A DNA stretch of 64,000 nucleotides from Rhodococcus sp. KBS0724 (GTDB taxonomy: Bacteria; Actinomycetota; Actinomycetes; Mycobacteriales; Mycobacteriaceae), in assembly GCF_005938745.2 (NCBI RefSeq), contig NZ_VCBX02000001.1, positions 5,470,501 to 5,534,500 of the forward strand. The letters run 5' to 3'. The notes beneath the pieces are model-generated. The model made no database searches, had not been told where the DNA came from, and saw only the letters and a list, made by a program, of their open reading frames with translations. Shown here piece by piece: positions 8,638 to 18,221 of this stretch. Numbering within the stretch: position 1 is the first letter of the stretch; each line of letters starts with the position of its first letter. A program made the translations under genes and the position numbers.

Positions 8638-9407
8638 TGAAGAATCGACACGCGGTCCTCACTCCCCCGGCGCCGACGACGACCGCTGCGGCCGTTCGCC
8701 TCGAGGGAGTCAGCAAGGTCTACGGCAAGGTCGGCGGCGTCACCGCTCTCGACAACGTCAGCCTCACCCTGCCCCGGAGCACGTTTACCGCAGTCATGGG
8801 CCCGTCCGGTTCCGGCAAGAGCACCTTCCTGCACTGTGCTGCCGGTCTCGACAGCCCGACCAGCGGATCGACCTGGCTGGGCGGCACCGACATAACACGA
8901 CTGAAGCCGAAGGCCCGCAGCATTTTCCGACGCGATCACGTCGGGTTTGTCTTCCAGGCGTACAACCTTCTCGGCGCACTGACCGTGCAGCAGAACATCA
9001 CGCTTCCCCTGCTCCTCGCCGGACGCACCGCCGACGAGAACTATCTGACCTTCGTTCTGGATGCCGTCGGACTGGGCGCGTTACGCAATCGCGCACCCGC
9101 CGAACTTTCCGGCGGACAACAACAACGAGTCGCCATCGCCCGAGCACTCATCACCCGACCCGACGCGCTCTTTGCCGACGAACCCACCGGCGCACTCGAT
9201 TCACGTAGCGCGAAGCAGGTTTTGGAACTGTTGCGCCACACCGCTGCCGAGTTCGATCAAACCGTTGTCATGGTCACTCATGATCCCGTTGCGGCATCGT
9301 ATGCCGACCGAGTGCTGTTTCTGGCCGACGGAAAACTGGTCGGGCACCTCGACCGGCCCAGCCCGGCGCAGGTCGCCGAGCGCATGACACACCTCGGGGA
9401 CTGGTGA
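8637..9407 (+). CDS. ABC transporter ATP-binding protein (LolD/MacB type)
   Basis: 256 aa ATPase of the MacB/LolD/BceA group, which works with FtsX-like permeases in lipoprotein release or peptide-antibiotic export and resistance. Walker [10 protein letters not shown] at 55-63, Q-loop FQAYNL, signature LSGGQQQR, Walker B LFADEP followed by TGALDS, and H-loop MVTHD are all intact. The stop codon overlaps the GTG start of the permease (GTGA), so the two form one translation-coupled operon. It is divergent from a two-component system. Confidence 0.93.
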   Translation: MKNRHAVLTPPAPTTTAAAVRLEGVSKVYGKVGGVTALDNVSLTLPRSTFTAVMGPSGSGKSTFLHCAAGLDSPTSGSTWLGGTDITRLKPKARSIFRRDHVGFVFQAYNLLGALTVQQNITLPLLLAGRTADENYLTFVLDAVGLGALRNRAPAELSGGQQQRVAIARALITRPDALFADEPTGALDSRSAKQVLELLRHTAAEFDQTVVMVTHDPVAASYADRVLFLADGKLVGHLDRPSPAQVAERMTHLGDW

Positions 9408-11866
9408 CCGTGAAAGCTCACACCGTTGCCCACCTGAAGGCACATCGCTCCGGCTTCATCGCCGTATTCGTGTCCGTGTTCTGCGCCGCCCTCCTCACCT
9501 GCGCGTTGGGCATTTTACTGGAATCGGGAGTGCGAGGCGGAGTCTCGCCGCACCTCTACGCCGGAGCCGACGCCGTCGTCAGCGCGCCGCAGGCACTTGC
9601 CGTCAAGGAGGACGCCGATCAGCCTTTTGCCGAGCGGGTTCTGCTCGACGATGCCGTGGTCCGCAAGCTCGATGCGCTCGATGCCACTGTGATTCCCGAT
9701 ATCTCCGTCCCCGTCAGCACCGGCGAGGGCGTTGTGCTCGACGCGCATCCCTGGAGCACAGCACAATTGGCGCCCTACTCGCTCACCGAGGGCCACGCTC
9801 CGCAGAGCCGAAACGAGGTGGTCTCGACCACCGGAGCCGCAGTCGGTGAGCGAATCACGCTGGCACACGGCGCGGTAGTGAACGACTACACCGTAGTCGG
9901 CACCGCTGATTCGATGCCGGAAGCGTCACCCGACCGTCCGGCACTCGTCTTCCTCGACGACCAGGAGGTTGAACGGTTGTGGCCGCACCAGAACTCGGTC
10001 ACTGCCGTCGGCGTGATCGCGCCTGAAGGCGTGAACGCGGCCGCTCTCGCCCGCGAAGCCCTGACCGGAACCGGCGCGGAAGTATCGACCGGCACCGCAC
10101 GCGGAGGCGTCGAATTCCTCGATGCCGGAGCTGCCCGAACCCAGCTGATCGCGCTCTGTGCATCATTCGCCGGTCTCGCGCTGATGGTCGCCATGTTCGT
10201 CGTGTCCAGCACGCTGTCACTGTCGATCAACGCGCGCCGTCGAGAGTTCGCTCTGCTGCGCGCAATCGGCGCCACCACCCGCCAGATTCACACGATGATC
10301 GGACGCGAGGTGCTCCTCGTCTCTGCCGCCGCAGCAGCCCTCGGGTTGATCCCCGGATTCCTGCTCGCCCGAGTTCTGGGCGCTCAGTTCGCGAGCGCCG
10401 GCGTCATCCCTCCCGATTTTGCCTTGGTGTACAGCCCGATTCCCGTGCTCGGCGCATTTGCCATCTGCCTTCTGACCGCACGGGGCGCAGCCGCAGTGGC
10501 TGCCCGGCGCCCGGCAAAACTCGAGCCCACCGAGGCGCTGCGCGAATCCGAGCGCGGCCCAGCCGAATTGAGTAAACCCCGGATTGTCACCGGCGCAGTG
10601 GTCGGCGTACTCGGACTGAGTATGTCCGCACTCCCGGCATTCCTGCCCGGCGAGGTCGCAGCTGCCGGAGCGGGCAGCAGCGCACTGTTGCTGATCTTCT
10701 CCGTCGCCTTACTCGGCCCACTGCTGGTTCGCGCCATCATTCGAGCCGTCGGCGGGCCACTGCGTCGTAGCACCCGAGCGCCGCGAGTTCTGGCCGCCGC
10801 AAATGCCGAATCTCATTCGCGTCGACTCTCCTCCGCCATCGTGCCGTTAGCTCTGGCCATCGCCCTGGGCTGCGTGCAGTTCTTCAGCCAGTCCACCGTC
10901 GCCGCGGAGGCCACCGATCAATCGATCAAAGGAGTGACCGCCGATCTGATCGTCGGCGCTCCGGCCGGCATCGCACCCACGCTCCTCGATTCCATCGCGG
11001 CGGTGCCCGGTGTGAGCGCCGCCAACCCCGTCGTCCGCAGTCAGGTCCTGCCGATACCGAGCGGGGACGAGACCGGCACGTCGGTCACGCCGATCTCCGC
11101 GCAGGGGATCGACGCAGCCCATGCCACGTCCACTCTCGACCTCGATGTCATCGACGGAGATCTGGCCGATCTGACCGGCGACACCGTTGCCGTGAGCAGC
11201 GACGGCGCCTTCACCCTCGGTGCCCGCGTCGGCGGTCGCATCGATCTCCATCTCGGCGACGGCACGGTGATACATCCGTTGGTCGTCGCGACGTACGGTC
11301 GAGGGCTCGGTTTCGGCGACGTCACTCTGCCCGTCGACACGCTGCGGACGCACTCGACGGACGCGCTGATCGACACCGTTCTGGTTCGCACCGAACCCGG
11401 ACGCGTCGAAGAGGTGCAGCAGTCGCTGCAATCCTTCCCCGCTGTCGCTGCCCTGAACCAGGACCAGTTCGGTGCCGCCGGCGCCGACGAGCGCCGGATG
11501 CAGTCCTGGGTGAGCATCCTCGCGGTCCTGATTCTGCTCGGCTATCTGGCCGTCGCTGTTGTGAACACCTTGGTCGCGGCCACGGCCGAACGCTCGCGGG
11601 AGTTTGCATTACTGCAACTGGTGGGCGCCCGGACCAGTCAGGTCCGCGCGATGATGCGTATCGAATCCGTCATGGTGGTCGGTATTGCCATCGTGGTGGG
11701 GACACTGATTACCATCCCGCCGCTGGTGGGGATCGCTCTGGCGGTCTCCGGCACGCCGATTCCCACCGTCTCGCCGGTGGTCTACGGGTCGGTTGTTGCC
11801 GTTACCGCCGCCTTGGGATTCCTCTCGATCGCTATCCCGACGCGAGCGGGACTGCGTAAGAGCTGA
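9404..11866 (+). CDS. FtsX-like ABC transporter permease
   Basis: 820 aa membrane permease. One TM near the N-terminus (about 16-38) is followed by a large extracytoplasmic domain, three TMs at about 245-375 (FtsX domain 1), further hydrophobic segments at about 395-455, a second extracytoplasmic domain, and a second FtsX domain at about 700-815. The doubled FtsX layout matches the two-half MacB/BceB-like permeases of actinobacteria. It partners with the ATPase immediately upstream. The large periplasmic domains may bind peptide or lipoprotein substrates. Confidence 0.92.
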   Translation: MTVKAHTVAHLKAHRSGFIAVFVSVFCAALLTCALGILLESGVRGGVSPHLYAGADAVVSAPQALAVKEDADQPFAERVLLDDAVVRKLDALDATVIPDISVPVSTGEGVVLDAHPWSTAQLAPYSLTEGHAPQSRNEVVSTTGAAVGERITLAHGAVVNDYTVVGTADSMPEASPDRPALVFLDDQEVERLWPHQNSVTAVGVIAPEGVNAAALAREALTGTGAEVSTGTARGGVEFLDAGAARTQLIALCASFAGLALMVAMFVVSSTLSLSINARRREFALLRAIGATTRQIHTMIGREVLLVSAAAAALGLIPGFLLARVLGAQFASAGVIPPDFALVYSPIPVLGAFAICLLTARGAAAVAARRPAKLEPTEALRESERGPAELSKPRIVTGAVVGVLGLSMSALPAFLPGEVAAAGAGSSALLLIFSVALLGPLLVRAIIRAVGGPLRRSTRAPRVLAAANAESHSRRLSSAIVPLALAIALGCVQFFSQSTVAAEATDQSIKGVTADLIVGAPAGIAPTLLDSIAAVPGVSAANPVVRSQVLPIPSGDETGTSVTPISAQGIDAAHATSTLDLDVIDGDLADLTGDTVAVSSDGAFTLGARVGGRIDLHLGDGTVIHPLVVATYGRGLGFGDVTLPVDTLRTHSTDALIDTVLVRTEPGRVEEVQQSLQSFPAVAALNQDQFGAAGADERRMQSWVSILAVLILLGYLAVAVVNTLVAATAERSREFALLQLVGARTSQVRAMMRIESVMVVGIAIVVGTLITIPPLVGIALAVSGTPIPTVSPVVYGSVVAVTAALGFLSIAIPTRAGLRKS

Positions 11867-11887
11867 GTGCCACTACCGTCGTTACTC

Positions 11888-12496
11888 ATGGACGCGGCGG
11901 ACTGGGACAAGAAATACGAACGATCCGAACTTGTCTGGGGCGCTCCCCCGAACGAGCTTCTGGTGGAATACGCGACGGCCCTCCCCCACGGCCAGGCATT
12001 GGACCTGGCCTGCGGTGAGGGCCGCAACGCGTTGTGGCTGGCGACGCGAGGCTGGGAGGTGACCGGTATCGACTACTCGGCCGTCGCGATCGACAAGGCC
12101 CGCACGATCGCCTCCCGATCCCCGCGCTCCGTCGTCGATCGACTGGACTACCGCTGCGGTGACGTCACCACGCTCGAGTACGGCTCCAACTACGATCTTG
12201 CGCTCGTCCTGTACCTCCATCTGCCGGCGCCACAGCGCACGGTGGTTGTGAACCGTGCCATAAATTCTTTGAAACCTGATGGAATCCTCATGATTCTGGG
12301 TCACGACCGCAGCAATGTCGACTACGGAGTCGGCGGACCACAAGATCCCGAAATCCTGTACACCCCAGAAGATTTGATGGAAGAGTTCAGCGCGAGCCTC
12401 GAGTTCGAGATTGCCGGAAATCCCCACAGACACACCGAAACGGGAATTGCGATCGACGCTCTTGTCATCGGCAGGAAATTTGTTGTTGGCAGTTGA
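11888..12496 (+). CDS. class I SAM-dependent methyltransferase
   Basis: 202 aa. SAM-binding motif [15 protein letters not shown] at about 38-51, acidic end of strand 2 GIDYS, motif near YRCGDV, and a post-II segment [10 protein letters not shown]. It resembles the TehB/small-molecule methyltransferase group; the substrate is not identifiable. The frame opens at GTG 11867 directly after the permease stop, but ATG 11888 starts at the conserved [15 protein letters not shown] N-terminus, so I prefer it. It is 21 nt after the ABC permease and may share its mRNA. Confidence 0.82.
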   Translation: MDAADWDKKYERSELVWGAPPNELLVEYATALPHGQALDLACGEGRNALWLATRGWEVTGIDYSAVAIDKARTIASRSPRSVVDRLDYRCGDVTTLEYGSNYDLALVLYLHLPAPQRTVVVNRAINSLKPDGILMILGHDRSNVDYGVGGPQDPEILYTPEDLMEEFSASLEFEIAGNPHRHTETGIAIDALVIGRKFVVGS

Positions 12497-12521
12497 AAGA
12501 ACGACTAGTAACATGTATTAA

Positions 12522-12537
12522 GTTACCGACGAGTAAT
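12522..12537. promoter_or_regulatory. TetR-type palindrome upstream of fadE5
   Basis: GTTACCGACGAGTAAT, matching TTAC-N6-GTAA (TTAC 12523-12526, GTAA 12533-12536), 57 nt before the fadE5 start. The same palindrome occurs between fadA2 and fabG4 and upstream of the TetR gene. A second imperfect repeat GTAAC-N9-GTTAC overlaps it on the left. Confidence 0.6.
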
Positions 12538-12594
12538 AAACTTCGGGCGGTACTAGGAGTGCTGGACCGCACCACCTCACTGGGAGAAGCAGAC

Positions 12595-14430
12595 ATGGGC
12601 CATTACAAGAGCAACGTTCGGGACCTCGAGTTCAACCTCTTCGAGGTACTCGGACTGGAAAAGCCACTGAGCGAAGGCGCTTGGGGCGATCTCGATGCCG
12701 ACACCGTCCGCAGCATGCTGGCCGAGGTCGCACGACTCGCAGAGGGACCGCTCGCCGAGGCCTTCGCCGACGCCGACCGTAACCCGCCTGTCTTCGACCC
12801 GGAGACCCACGAGGCGAAGCTTCCCGAGTCCTTCAAGAAGTCCTTCCGCTCCATGTGGGACGCCGAGTGGTTCCGCATGGGCCTGAGCGAAGAGGTCGGC
12901 GGCGTACCCGTCCCCCGCGCGGTCGTATGGGCGATCTCCGAAATGCTTCTCGGCGCGCAACCGGCCGCATTCATGTACCAGGCCGGCCCCTCCTTCGCCG
13001 ACGTGCTGTTCAACAACGGCACCGAAGAGCAGAAGAGCTGGGCAGCCACCGCCGTGGAACGCGGATGGGGCGCCACCATGGTCCTCACCGAGCCAGACGC
13101 CGGTTCCGATGTCGGCGCCGGCCGCACCAAGGCGATCAAGCAGGACGACGGCTCCTGGCACATCGAAGGTGTCAAGCGCTTCATCACGTCTGCAACGTCG
13201 GATGATCTGTTCGAGAACATCTTCCACCTCGTCCTCGCTCGCCCCGAAGGCGCCGGCCCCGGCACCAAGGGCCTGAGCCTGTTCTTCGTCCCGAAGACGC
13301 ACTTCAACTTCGAGACCAACGAACTCGGCGAGCGCAACGGCGTCTTCGTCACCAACGTCGAGCACAAGATGGGCCTCAAGGCGTCCACCACGTGTGAGCT
13401 CACCTTCGGTGGCCACGGCGTCCCCGCACAGGGTTGGTTGGTCGGCGAGGTTCACAACGGTATCGCGCAGATGTTCGACGTCATCGAGCACGCTCGAATG
13501 ATGGTGGGCACCAAAGCTATCTCCACCCTCTCCACCGGCTACCTCAACGCTCTCGACTACGCCAAGCAGCGCGTCCAGGGTGCCGATCTCACCCAGATGA
13601 GCAACAAGGCCGCACCCCGCGTCACCATCACGCATCACCCCGACGTGCGTCGTAGCCTCGCAATGCAGAAGGCATACGCCGAAGGCCTGCGTGCTGTGTA
13701 CCTCTACACCGCCGCACACCAGGACGAGATCGTCGCCAAGCACGTCTCGGGCGCCGACAAGGACACCGCGTTCCGCGTCAACGACCTCATGCTCCCCATC
13801 GTCAAGGGCGTCGGCTCCGAGCGTGCGTACCAGTACCTGACGGACAGCCTCCAGACCCTCGGCGGCTCCGGCTTCCTGCAGGACTACCCGATCGAGCAGT
13901 ACATCCGCGACTCCAAGATCGACTCGCTGTACGAAGGAACCACCGCCATCCAGGCGCAGGACTTCTTCTTCCGCAAGATCGCTCGTGACCGCGGTGTCGC
14001 CCTCGCTCACATTGCCGGACAGATCAAGCAGTTCATCGACAGTGAAGCAGGCAACGGTCGCCTCAAGGCAGAGCGCGCACTGCTCGCCACCGCTCTCGAA
14101 GACGTCCAGACCATGGCAGCAACCCTCACCGGGTTCCTCATGGGCGCCCAGGAGCAGCCTTCCGAGCTGTACAAGGTCGGACTCGGCTCGGTGCGCTTCC
14201 TGATGGCTGTCGGCGACCTGATCATCGGTTGGCAGTTGCTGCGTCAGTCGGAGATCGCTCTCACAGCGCTGGACAACGGTGCTTCCGACAAGGACAAGGC
14301 GTTCTACGAGGGCAAGGTCGCCATCGCGTCCTTCTTCGCCAAGAACGTACTGCCGGAGCTCACCGCGTCGCGCGAGATCATCGCCAACACGGAAAGCGAC
14401 ATCATGGAGATCGACGAAGCTGCATTCTGA
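12595..14430 (+). CDS. fadE5: acyl-CoA dehydrogenase FadE5
   Basis: 611 aa, the same length as M. tuberculosis FadE5 (Rv0244c), with very high recalled similarity over the full length. It is an FAD-dependent acyl-CoA dehydrogenase for the first step of beta-oxidation, broad for medium- to long-chain acyl-CoA. The N-terminus [20 protein letters not shown] is family-typical. The FAD/substrate region includes [15 protein letters not shown], and the catalytic base is Glu447 (SLYEGTTA). The frame runs upstream to 12493, but ATG 12595 has GGGAGAAG upstream and fits homologues. A TetR-type palindrome lies in the promoter and a strong terminator follows. Confidence 0.95.
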   Translation: MGHYKSNVRDLEFNLFEVLGLEKPLSEGAWGDLDADTVRSMLAEVARLAEGPLAEAFADADRNPPVFDPETHEAKLPESFKKSFRSMWDAEWFRMGLSEEVGGVPVPRAVVWAISEMLLGAQPAAFMYQAGPSFADVLFNNGTEEQKSWAATAVERGWGATMVLTEPDAGSDVGAGRTKAIKQDDGSWHIEGVKRFITSATSDDLFENIFHLVLARPEGAGPGTKGLSLFFVPKTHFNFETNELGERNGVFVTNVEHKMGLKASTTCELTFGGHGVPAQGWLVGEVHNGIAQMFDVIEHARMMVGTKAISTLSTGYLNALDYAKQRVQGADLTQMSNKAAPRVTITHHPDVRRSLAMQKAYAEGLRAVYLYTAAHQDEIVAKHVSGADKDTAFRVNDLMLPIVKGVGSERAYQYLTDSLQTLGGSGFLQDYPIEQYIRDSKIDSLYEGTTAIQAQDFFFRKIARDRGVALAHIAGQIKQFIDSEAGNGRLKAERALLATALEDVQTMAATLTGFLMGAQEQPSELYKVGLGSVRFLMAVGDLIIGWQLLRQSEIALTALDNGASDKDKAFYEGKVAIASFFAKNVLPELTASREIIANTESDIMEIDEAAF

Positions 14431-14440
14431 TCTGCTGACG

Positions 14441-14478
14441 GGTCCGGCCGCCGAGGGTTTTCCCTCGGCGGCCGGACC
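14441..14478 (+). terminator. fadE5 terminator
   Basis: Perfect 17-bp stem GGTCCGGCCGCCGAGGG with a TTTT loop and its exact complement, followed by TGTTT, 11 nt after the fadE5 stop. Confidence 0.92.
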
Positions 14479-14492
14479 TGTTTCAGCTGCGT

Positions 14493-14539
14493 GATCGTGA
14501 AGGTTTTTACCCGCTCAGCGAGCAAAAACCTTCACGATC
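14493..14539. repeat. large palindrome with 16-bp arms
   Basis: GATCGTGAAGGTTTTT (14493-14508) and its exact complement AAAAACCTTCACGATC (14524-14539) flank a 15-nt loop that itself can pair (GCTC/GAGC). It lies 15 nt past the fadE5 terminator and about 85 nt before the next gene. It could be a second terminator, a regulator site, or a copy of a dispersed palindromic repeat. Confidence 0.7.
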
Positions 14540-14623
14540 GGACGCACACTTGGATCACCGGTTCGGGTTGTCTGTGGTTGGCTGAACCAACACTGCCGAC
14601 TCCAACCCGAAAAGGTGATCGCC

Positions 14624-15346
14624 GTGGCCGCTCTGCACGAGGCGTACGAATCTCAGCCCGAGTACACCCGCGAGACAGCAGTGACAGCACGAGGACTGCG
14701 CCTCGACGGCCCGTGGGGCCCGGTATTCGGTCCGGTAGACCTCGACATCGGAGCCGGCGGCGTCACCGTCATCGAAGGCTCGGCCGGCTCCGGACGCACC
14801 TCACTGCTCCTGGCGCTGAGCGGGCGATTGAAGCCCAGTTCCGGATCACTGAGCGTATTCGGACGTACCCGCCCGCGCGACATCTTCGACCTGTGCTGCA
14901 TCGCCGGTTTCGAGGACATCGACGAACTGGCGCAGTCGGTCACTGTTCGCGACCTCGTCACGGAGCAGATCCGTTGGGATGCACCATGGTACAAATTGAT
15001 CGGCCGCGCCGGAGAAGAGCAACTGGCCGCCGTCTGCGGACCGGTGTTCGGCGAGCACCCACTACCTCGCCTTGGTCAGTACGTCAGCGATCTCGGTGAA
15101 CTCGAAGCCACCCTGCTGCGGATCGCCGTCGCGAATACCAAGAAGCCCGCGGTGCTTGTCATCGACGACCTCGAACAGGTACGACGCGATTCCGAGCGCG
15201 CCTACCTGGTAGAGAGACTCGCCGACCTCGGCCGATATCAGACCATCATCTGTTCGACGGTAAATCCGCTGCCCGAGGGGTCGCCCGTCGACGCGCTCAC
15301 CCTGCTCGACGATGTCACCAATCCCGAACAAGAAGGCGCGAGGTAG
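14624..15346 (+). CDS. degenerate ABC-type ATP-binding protein paired with YhgE/Pip protein
   Basis: About 240 aa with an ABC nucleotide-binding layout but eroded catalytic motifs. Walker A reads EGSAGSGRTS, with Arg replacing the essential Lys; the signature LSGGQ position reads SDLGELEATLLRIA; Walker B is VLVIDDLEQ, without the usual DEP(T/S). ATP hydrolysis is therefore doubtful. It sits 5 nt upstream of a YhgE/Pip membrane protein and is surely its operon partner. GTG 14624 has AAGG with 8-nt spacing; GTG 14615 is the alternative. Function: probably a regulatory or structural NBD for export; not established. Confidence 0.75.
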   Translation: MAALHEAYESQPEYTRETAVTARGLRLDGPWGPVFGPVDLDIGAGGVTVIEGSAGSGRTSLLLALSGRLKPSSGSLSVFGRTRPRDIFDLCCIAGFEDIDELAQSVTVRDLVTEQIRWDAPWYKLIGRAGEEQLAAVCGPVFGEHPLPRLGQYVSDLGELEATLLRIAVANTKKPAVLVIDDLEQVRRDSERAYLVERLADLGRYQTIICSTVNPLPEGSPVDALTLLDDVTNPEQEGAR

Positions 15347-15351
15347 CCGCG

Positions 15352-17364
15352 ATGCTTGCAGGAATGTCACTCGGAACCGAACTCAAGCGGTTCTCCCGGG
15401 GAGTCATGCCCCGAATCGCACTCGTCACCATCATCCTCATGCCACTGCTGTACGGCGCAATGTACTTGTGGGCGTTCTGGAATCCGTTCGGTGAGGTTAA
15501 CAAGGTTCCGGTCGCACTGGTCAACATCGATCGCGGCGCCATGGTTCAAGGGAAAGAACTCAACGCCGGTGACCAGGTGAGCCAAGCTCTCCTCGACTCC
15601 GGCGAGCTGGACCTGCACGTCGTCTCCCCGGCCGAAGCAGCGCAGGGCGTTTCGGACGGCACGTACTACTTCTCGTTGACATTGCCCGAGAATTTCAGTG
15701 AAGCGGTTGCATCGCCCACGTCCGACAATCCACATAAAGCCCAGTTGCAGTTCACGTTCAACGACGTGAACAACTACCTGGCCACCATCATCGGCCAAAA
15801 TGCCGCCCAACAGGTCCTCAACCAGGTGGGTGCCACAATCGGCGCACAATCCGTCGAGACGGTCCTGCTGGGGCTCACCGACGCGGGTGCCGGGTTGAAG
15901 CAGGCCGCTGACGGCGCGCAGGAACTTTCCGCCGGAATGACAACGGCAAACGACGGCGCAGCCCAACTTGCCAGTGGCTCCAAAACTTTGGCGGACAACA
16001 TGGTGACCGCCCGTGACGGCGCCGCCACTCTCGCCGGTGGCACAGCCCAACTCTCGGCGGGAATCGACACCGCCACCGGTGGCATTCTGGCTCTCACCGA
16101 CGGATTGGGGCAACTCGATGTGGGCGCCGGTCAACTGGGCAACGGCGCCACAGAACTCAGTGGCGGTGTCACCCAAGTTGTCGACACCCTCAACGTCCTG
16201 GGCGACACCCAAGCTCAGGCAACACAGTTGGTGAGCCAAGCTGTGGCGGCACTGCGTCTGAACCCCGACCCCGTCTCCCAGCAGATCGCCAACGCATTGG
16301 TACCCGCCCAGGACATGCTCCGCACTCAAGGCTTCGGCGAGTCCACCATGGGGCAACTGGCCGAACTCAAGAGCGGCGCGCAGCAACTCGCGTATCAACT
16401 CGGGGACCCGTCGAGCACCTTCCGCGCCGGCCTGAGCGCCGCAGTCGACGGAGGCGGCGAGCTGCGCAGCGGACTCGTCCAATTGCGCGACGGCGGCCAG
16501 GAGGTCAACGCCGGAGCTCAAACGCTGAGCAGTGGCCTCGTCCAGCTCACCGACGGCAGCATCGAACTCTCCACCGGCGCCGCTCAACTCGCCGAGGGAA
16601 CCCCCAAGTTGCAAGCCGGCGCGTCCGAACTCGCCACAAAACTCAGCGAGGGCTCCGGGCAGGTGCCGAGCTGGACCGACGAGCAGCGCACGGCAGCAGC
16701 GCAAACACTCTCCAGCCCGGTCGAACTACAGGAAACCTACAAAAACCGAGCGGCTACCTTCGGCACCGGTTTTGCTCCGTTCTTCCTTCCCCTTGCACTG
16801 TTCGTGGGCGGCATCATCACGTGGATGCTGCTCAAGCCGTTGCAGAACCGTCCGATCGCCAACGGACTCGGCGCACTGCGCGTTGTCCTGGCGTCGTACT
16901 GGCCGGCACTGCTGATCGGCGTCTGCCAGGTGATCGTCATGTACGTGGTAGTGCACTTCGGGGTGGGGCTGCATGCCACGCATGTCGCGGGCACCATCGG
17001 ATTCCTCATACTCATCACGGGCACCTACATGGCTCTGATCCAAGCCTTCAACGCGATATTCGGCGTGTCCGTCGGACGTGTTGTCACCCTGGCGTTCCTG
17101 ATGTTGCAACTGGTCTCGGCCGGCGGAATCTATCCCGTGGAAACCACAGCCAAACCCTTCCAGATCATTCATCCCTTCGACCCGATGACCTACGCCGTCA
17201 ACGGTTTGCGCCAGCTCACGGTGGGCGGGATCGACTCGAGACTCTGGGTGTCCATCGCGGTACTCAGCGGTGTGCTGATCGCATCACTGACCGCCAGTTC
17301 ACTTGCTGCCCGACGTAATCGGCAGTGGACGATGGACAGATTGCATCCCCCGATCGAGGTGTAA
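15352..17364 (+). CDS. YhgE/Pip-domain membrane protein (ABC-2 superfamily)
   Basis: 670 aa. One TM near residues 23-45, then a long extracytoplasmic domain with repeated G-A-x-x-L-x-x-G units (about 175-265 and 360-430, e.g. DGAAQLASGSKTLADN), predicted as helical/coiled-coil repeats typical of YhgE/Pip (phage infection protein) families, then a C-terminal block of about five or six TMs (465-650). Relatives include ESX/type VII-associated YueB and mycobacterial lipid-export proteins. The role here is unknown. It follows the degenerate ATPase by 5 nt. A lone XRE regulator follows. Confidence 0.87.
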   Translation: MLAGMSLGTELKRFSRGVMPRIALVTIILMPLLYGAMYLWAFWNPFGEVNKVPVALVNIDRGAMVQGKELNAGDQVSQALLDSGELDLHVVSPAEAAQGVSDGTYYFSLTLPENFSEAVASPTSDNPHKAQLQFTFNDVNNYLATIIGQNAAQQVLNQVGATIGAQSVETVLLGLTDAGAGLKQAADGAQELSAGMTTANDGAAQLASGSKTLADNMVTARDGAATLAGGTAQLSAGIDTATGGILALTDGLGQLDVGAGQLGNGATELSGGVTQVVDTLNVLGDTQAQATQLVSQAVAALRLNPDPVSQQIANALVPAQDMLRTQGFGESTMGQLAELKSGAQQLAYQLGDPSSTFRAGLSAAVDGGGELRSGLVQLRDGGQEVNAGAQTLSSGLVQLTDGSIELSTGAAQLAEGTPKLQAGASELATKLSEGSGQVPSWTDEQRTAAAQTLSSPVELQETYKNRAATFGTGFAPFFLPLALFVGGIITWMLLKPLQNRPIANGLGALRVVLASYWPALLIGVCQVIVMYVVVHFGVGLHATHVAGTIGFLILITGTYMALIQAFNAIFGVSVGRVVTLAFLMLQLVSAGGIYPVETTAKPFQIIHPFDPMTYAVNGLRQLTVGGIDSRLWVSIAVLSGVLIASLTASSLAARRNRQWTMDRLHPPIEV

Positions 17365-17374
17365 CACCGGCAGT

Positions 17375-17417
17375 AATGACAAGTCTGCTTGACATTGAAT
17401 GACAAGTATCCTTTACT
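17375..17417 (+). promoter_or_regulatory. promoter with direct-repeat operator before XRE gene
   Basis: A -35 TTGACA (17389-17394), exactly 17 nt, and a -10 TTTACT (17412-17417) place the start about 7 nt on, at ATG 17424, giving a leaderless mRNA. A 10-bp direct repeat AATGACAAGT occurs at 17375-17384 and 17398-17407. The second copy lies in the -35/-10 spacer, where a bound repressor would block RNA polymerase. Confidence 0.7.
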
Positions 17418-17423
17418 TTTCCC

Positions 17424-17651
17424 ATGCCCGAAAGAGCCGGAGACAACCGAGTGCGTGAGCACCGACGCAGCGTCGGGCTCACGCAGGCGCAGCTGGCCGC
17501 AGCTGGGCAGGTGAGTCGACAGAGCATTGTCTCCATCGAACGCGGTGACTACGCACCCAGCGTTTACCTGGCGGTGCGCCTGGCAAGAGCCCTGGGCACC
17601 ACCGTCGAAACGCTCTTCCCGCTACCGGAACATGCCGAGGAGACAGTATGA
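17424..17651 (+). CDS. small XRE-family HTH regulator
   Basis: 75 aa, a single Cro/C1-type HTH at about 10-65 (VREHRRSVGLTQAQLAAAG, then VSRQSIVSIERGDYAPSV) of the YozG/YgzD-like group. These stand-alone regulators are usually coupled to a small membrane protein, as here: the stop overlaps the next start (ATGA at 17648). The start codon coincides with the predicted transcription start. Direct repeats in the promoter suggest autorepression. The partner and inducing signal are not known. Confidence 0.88.
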   Translation: MPERAGDNRVREHRRSVGLTQAQLAAAGQVSRQSIVSIERGDYAPSVYLAVRLARALGTTVETLFPLPEHAEETV

Positions 17652-18136
17652 GCACCATGATGAAGGCACTGCGATTCGTCGGCGATCTGGACGACGACTT
17701 CTACAAGGACGAGCGCCAACGCGACGTGTGGAACGAAGCCTCGGCCGTCGGGTTCCAATTGGCGTACTGGATCGCCTTGATCGCAGCGGCGATCCTGCCC
17801 TGGGTTGCCGGACGAACCGGCGCCTGGATTTCTGTGGGACTGATCATCGGATGGTTTATCTGCTCGATGGTGGTGCTGCGGTACGCACAGGCTCACGACG
17901 TCGACGCCTACGCAAGCCTGAAGGGTCTCCAGCCCCGAGTTCTCCTGGCCGGGTCCGTCTATCTGATCGCATTGATCGGCATTGTCGGCCAACTCATGGC
18001 TTGGCTGGACGAGGGAATCGCGACCTGGGCCGGAACTGGAGTCGGCGCACTCGTCGGTCTCACGGCCGCCGTCCTGGGCGTAAAGCACCACCAGAAGCGC
18101 GCCGCCGAACGCGAAGCCGCCGAGGAAGAACTCTGA
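17648..18136 (+). CDS. hypothetical membrane protein paired with XRE regulator
   Basis: 162 aa. A soluble N-terminal 30 residues (DLDDDFYKDERQRDVWNEAS) are followed by about four TM segments (36-55, 60-80, 95-117 and 120-140) and a charged, Lys/Glu-rich C-terminal tail (HHQKRAAEREAAEEEL). It resembles membrane proteins found next to YozG-like XRE regulators. No enzymatic motif. Translation is coupled to the regulator by ATGA overlap. Confidence 0.8.
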   Translation: MSTMMKALRFVGDLDDDFYKDERQRDVWNEASAVGFQLAYWIALIAAAILPWVAGRTGAWISVGLIIGWFICSMVVLRYAQAHDVDAYASLKGLQPRVLLAGSVYLIALIGIVGQLMAWLDEGIATWAGTGVGALVGLTAAVLGVKHHQKRAAEREAAEEEL

Positions 18137-18221
18137 ACTCCCGAAGTCTGCCCGGCACAACAGAATCCATAGAGTTGGTAAAGTCGTGCCAGGGCAACCG
18201 ATCGCGAGTAACGTCAAACCA

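Noticed and set aside
12577..14010. 477-codon open frame opposite fadE5
   Set aside because: Antisense shadow; repetitive Gly/Val/Asp composition and no RBS.
15367..16704. 445-codon open frame opposite the YhgE/Pip gene
   Set aside because: Mirrors the G-A-x-x-L repeats of the real gene on the other strand; no independent support.
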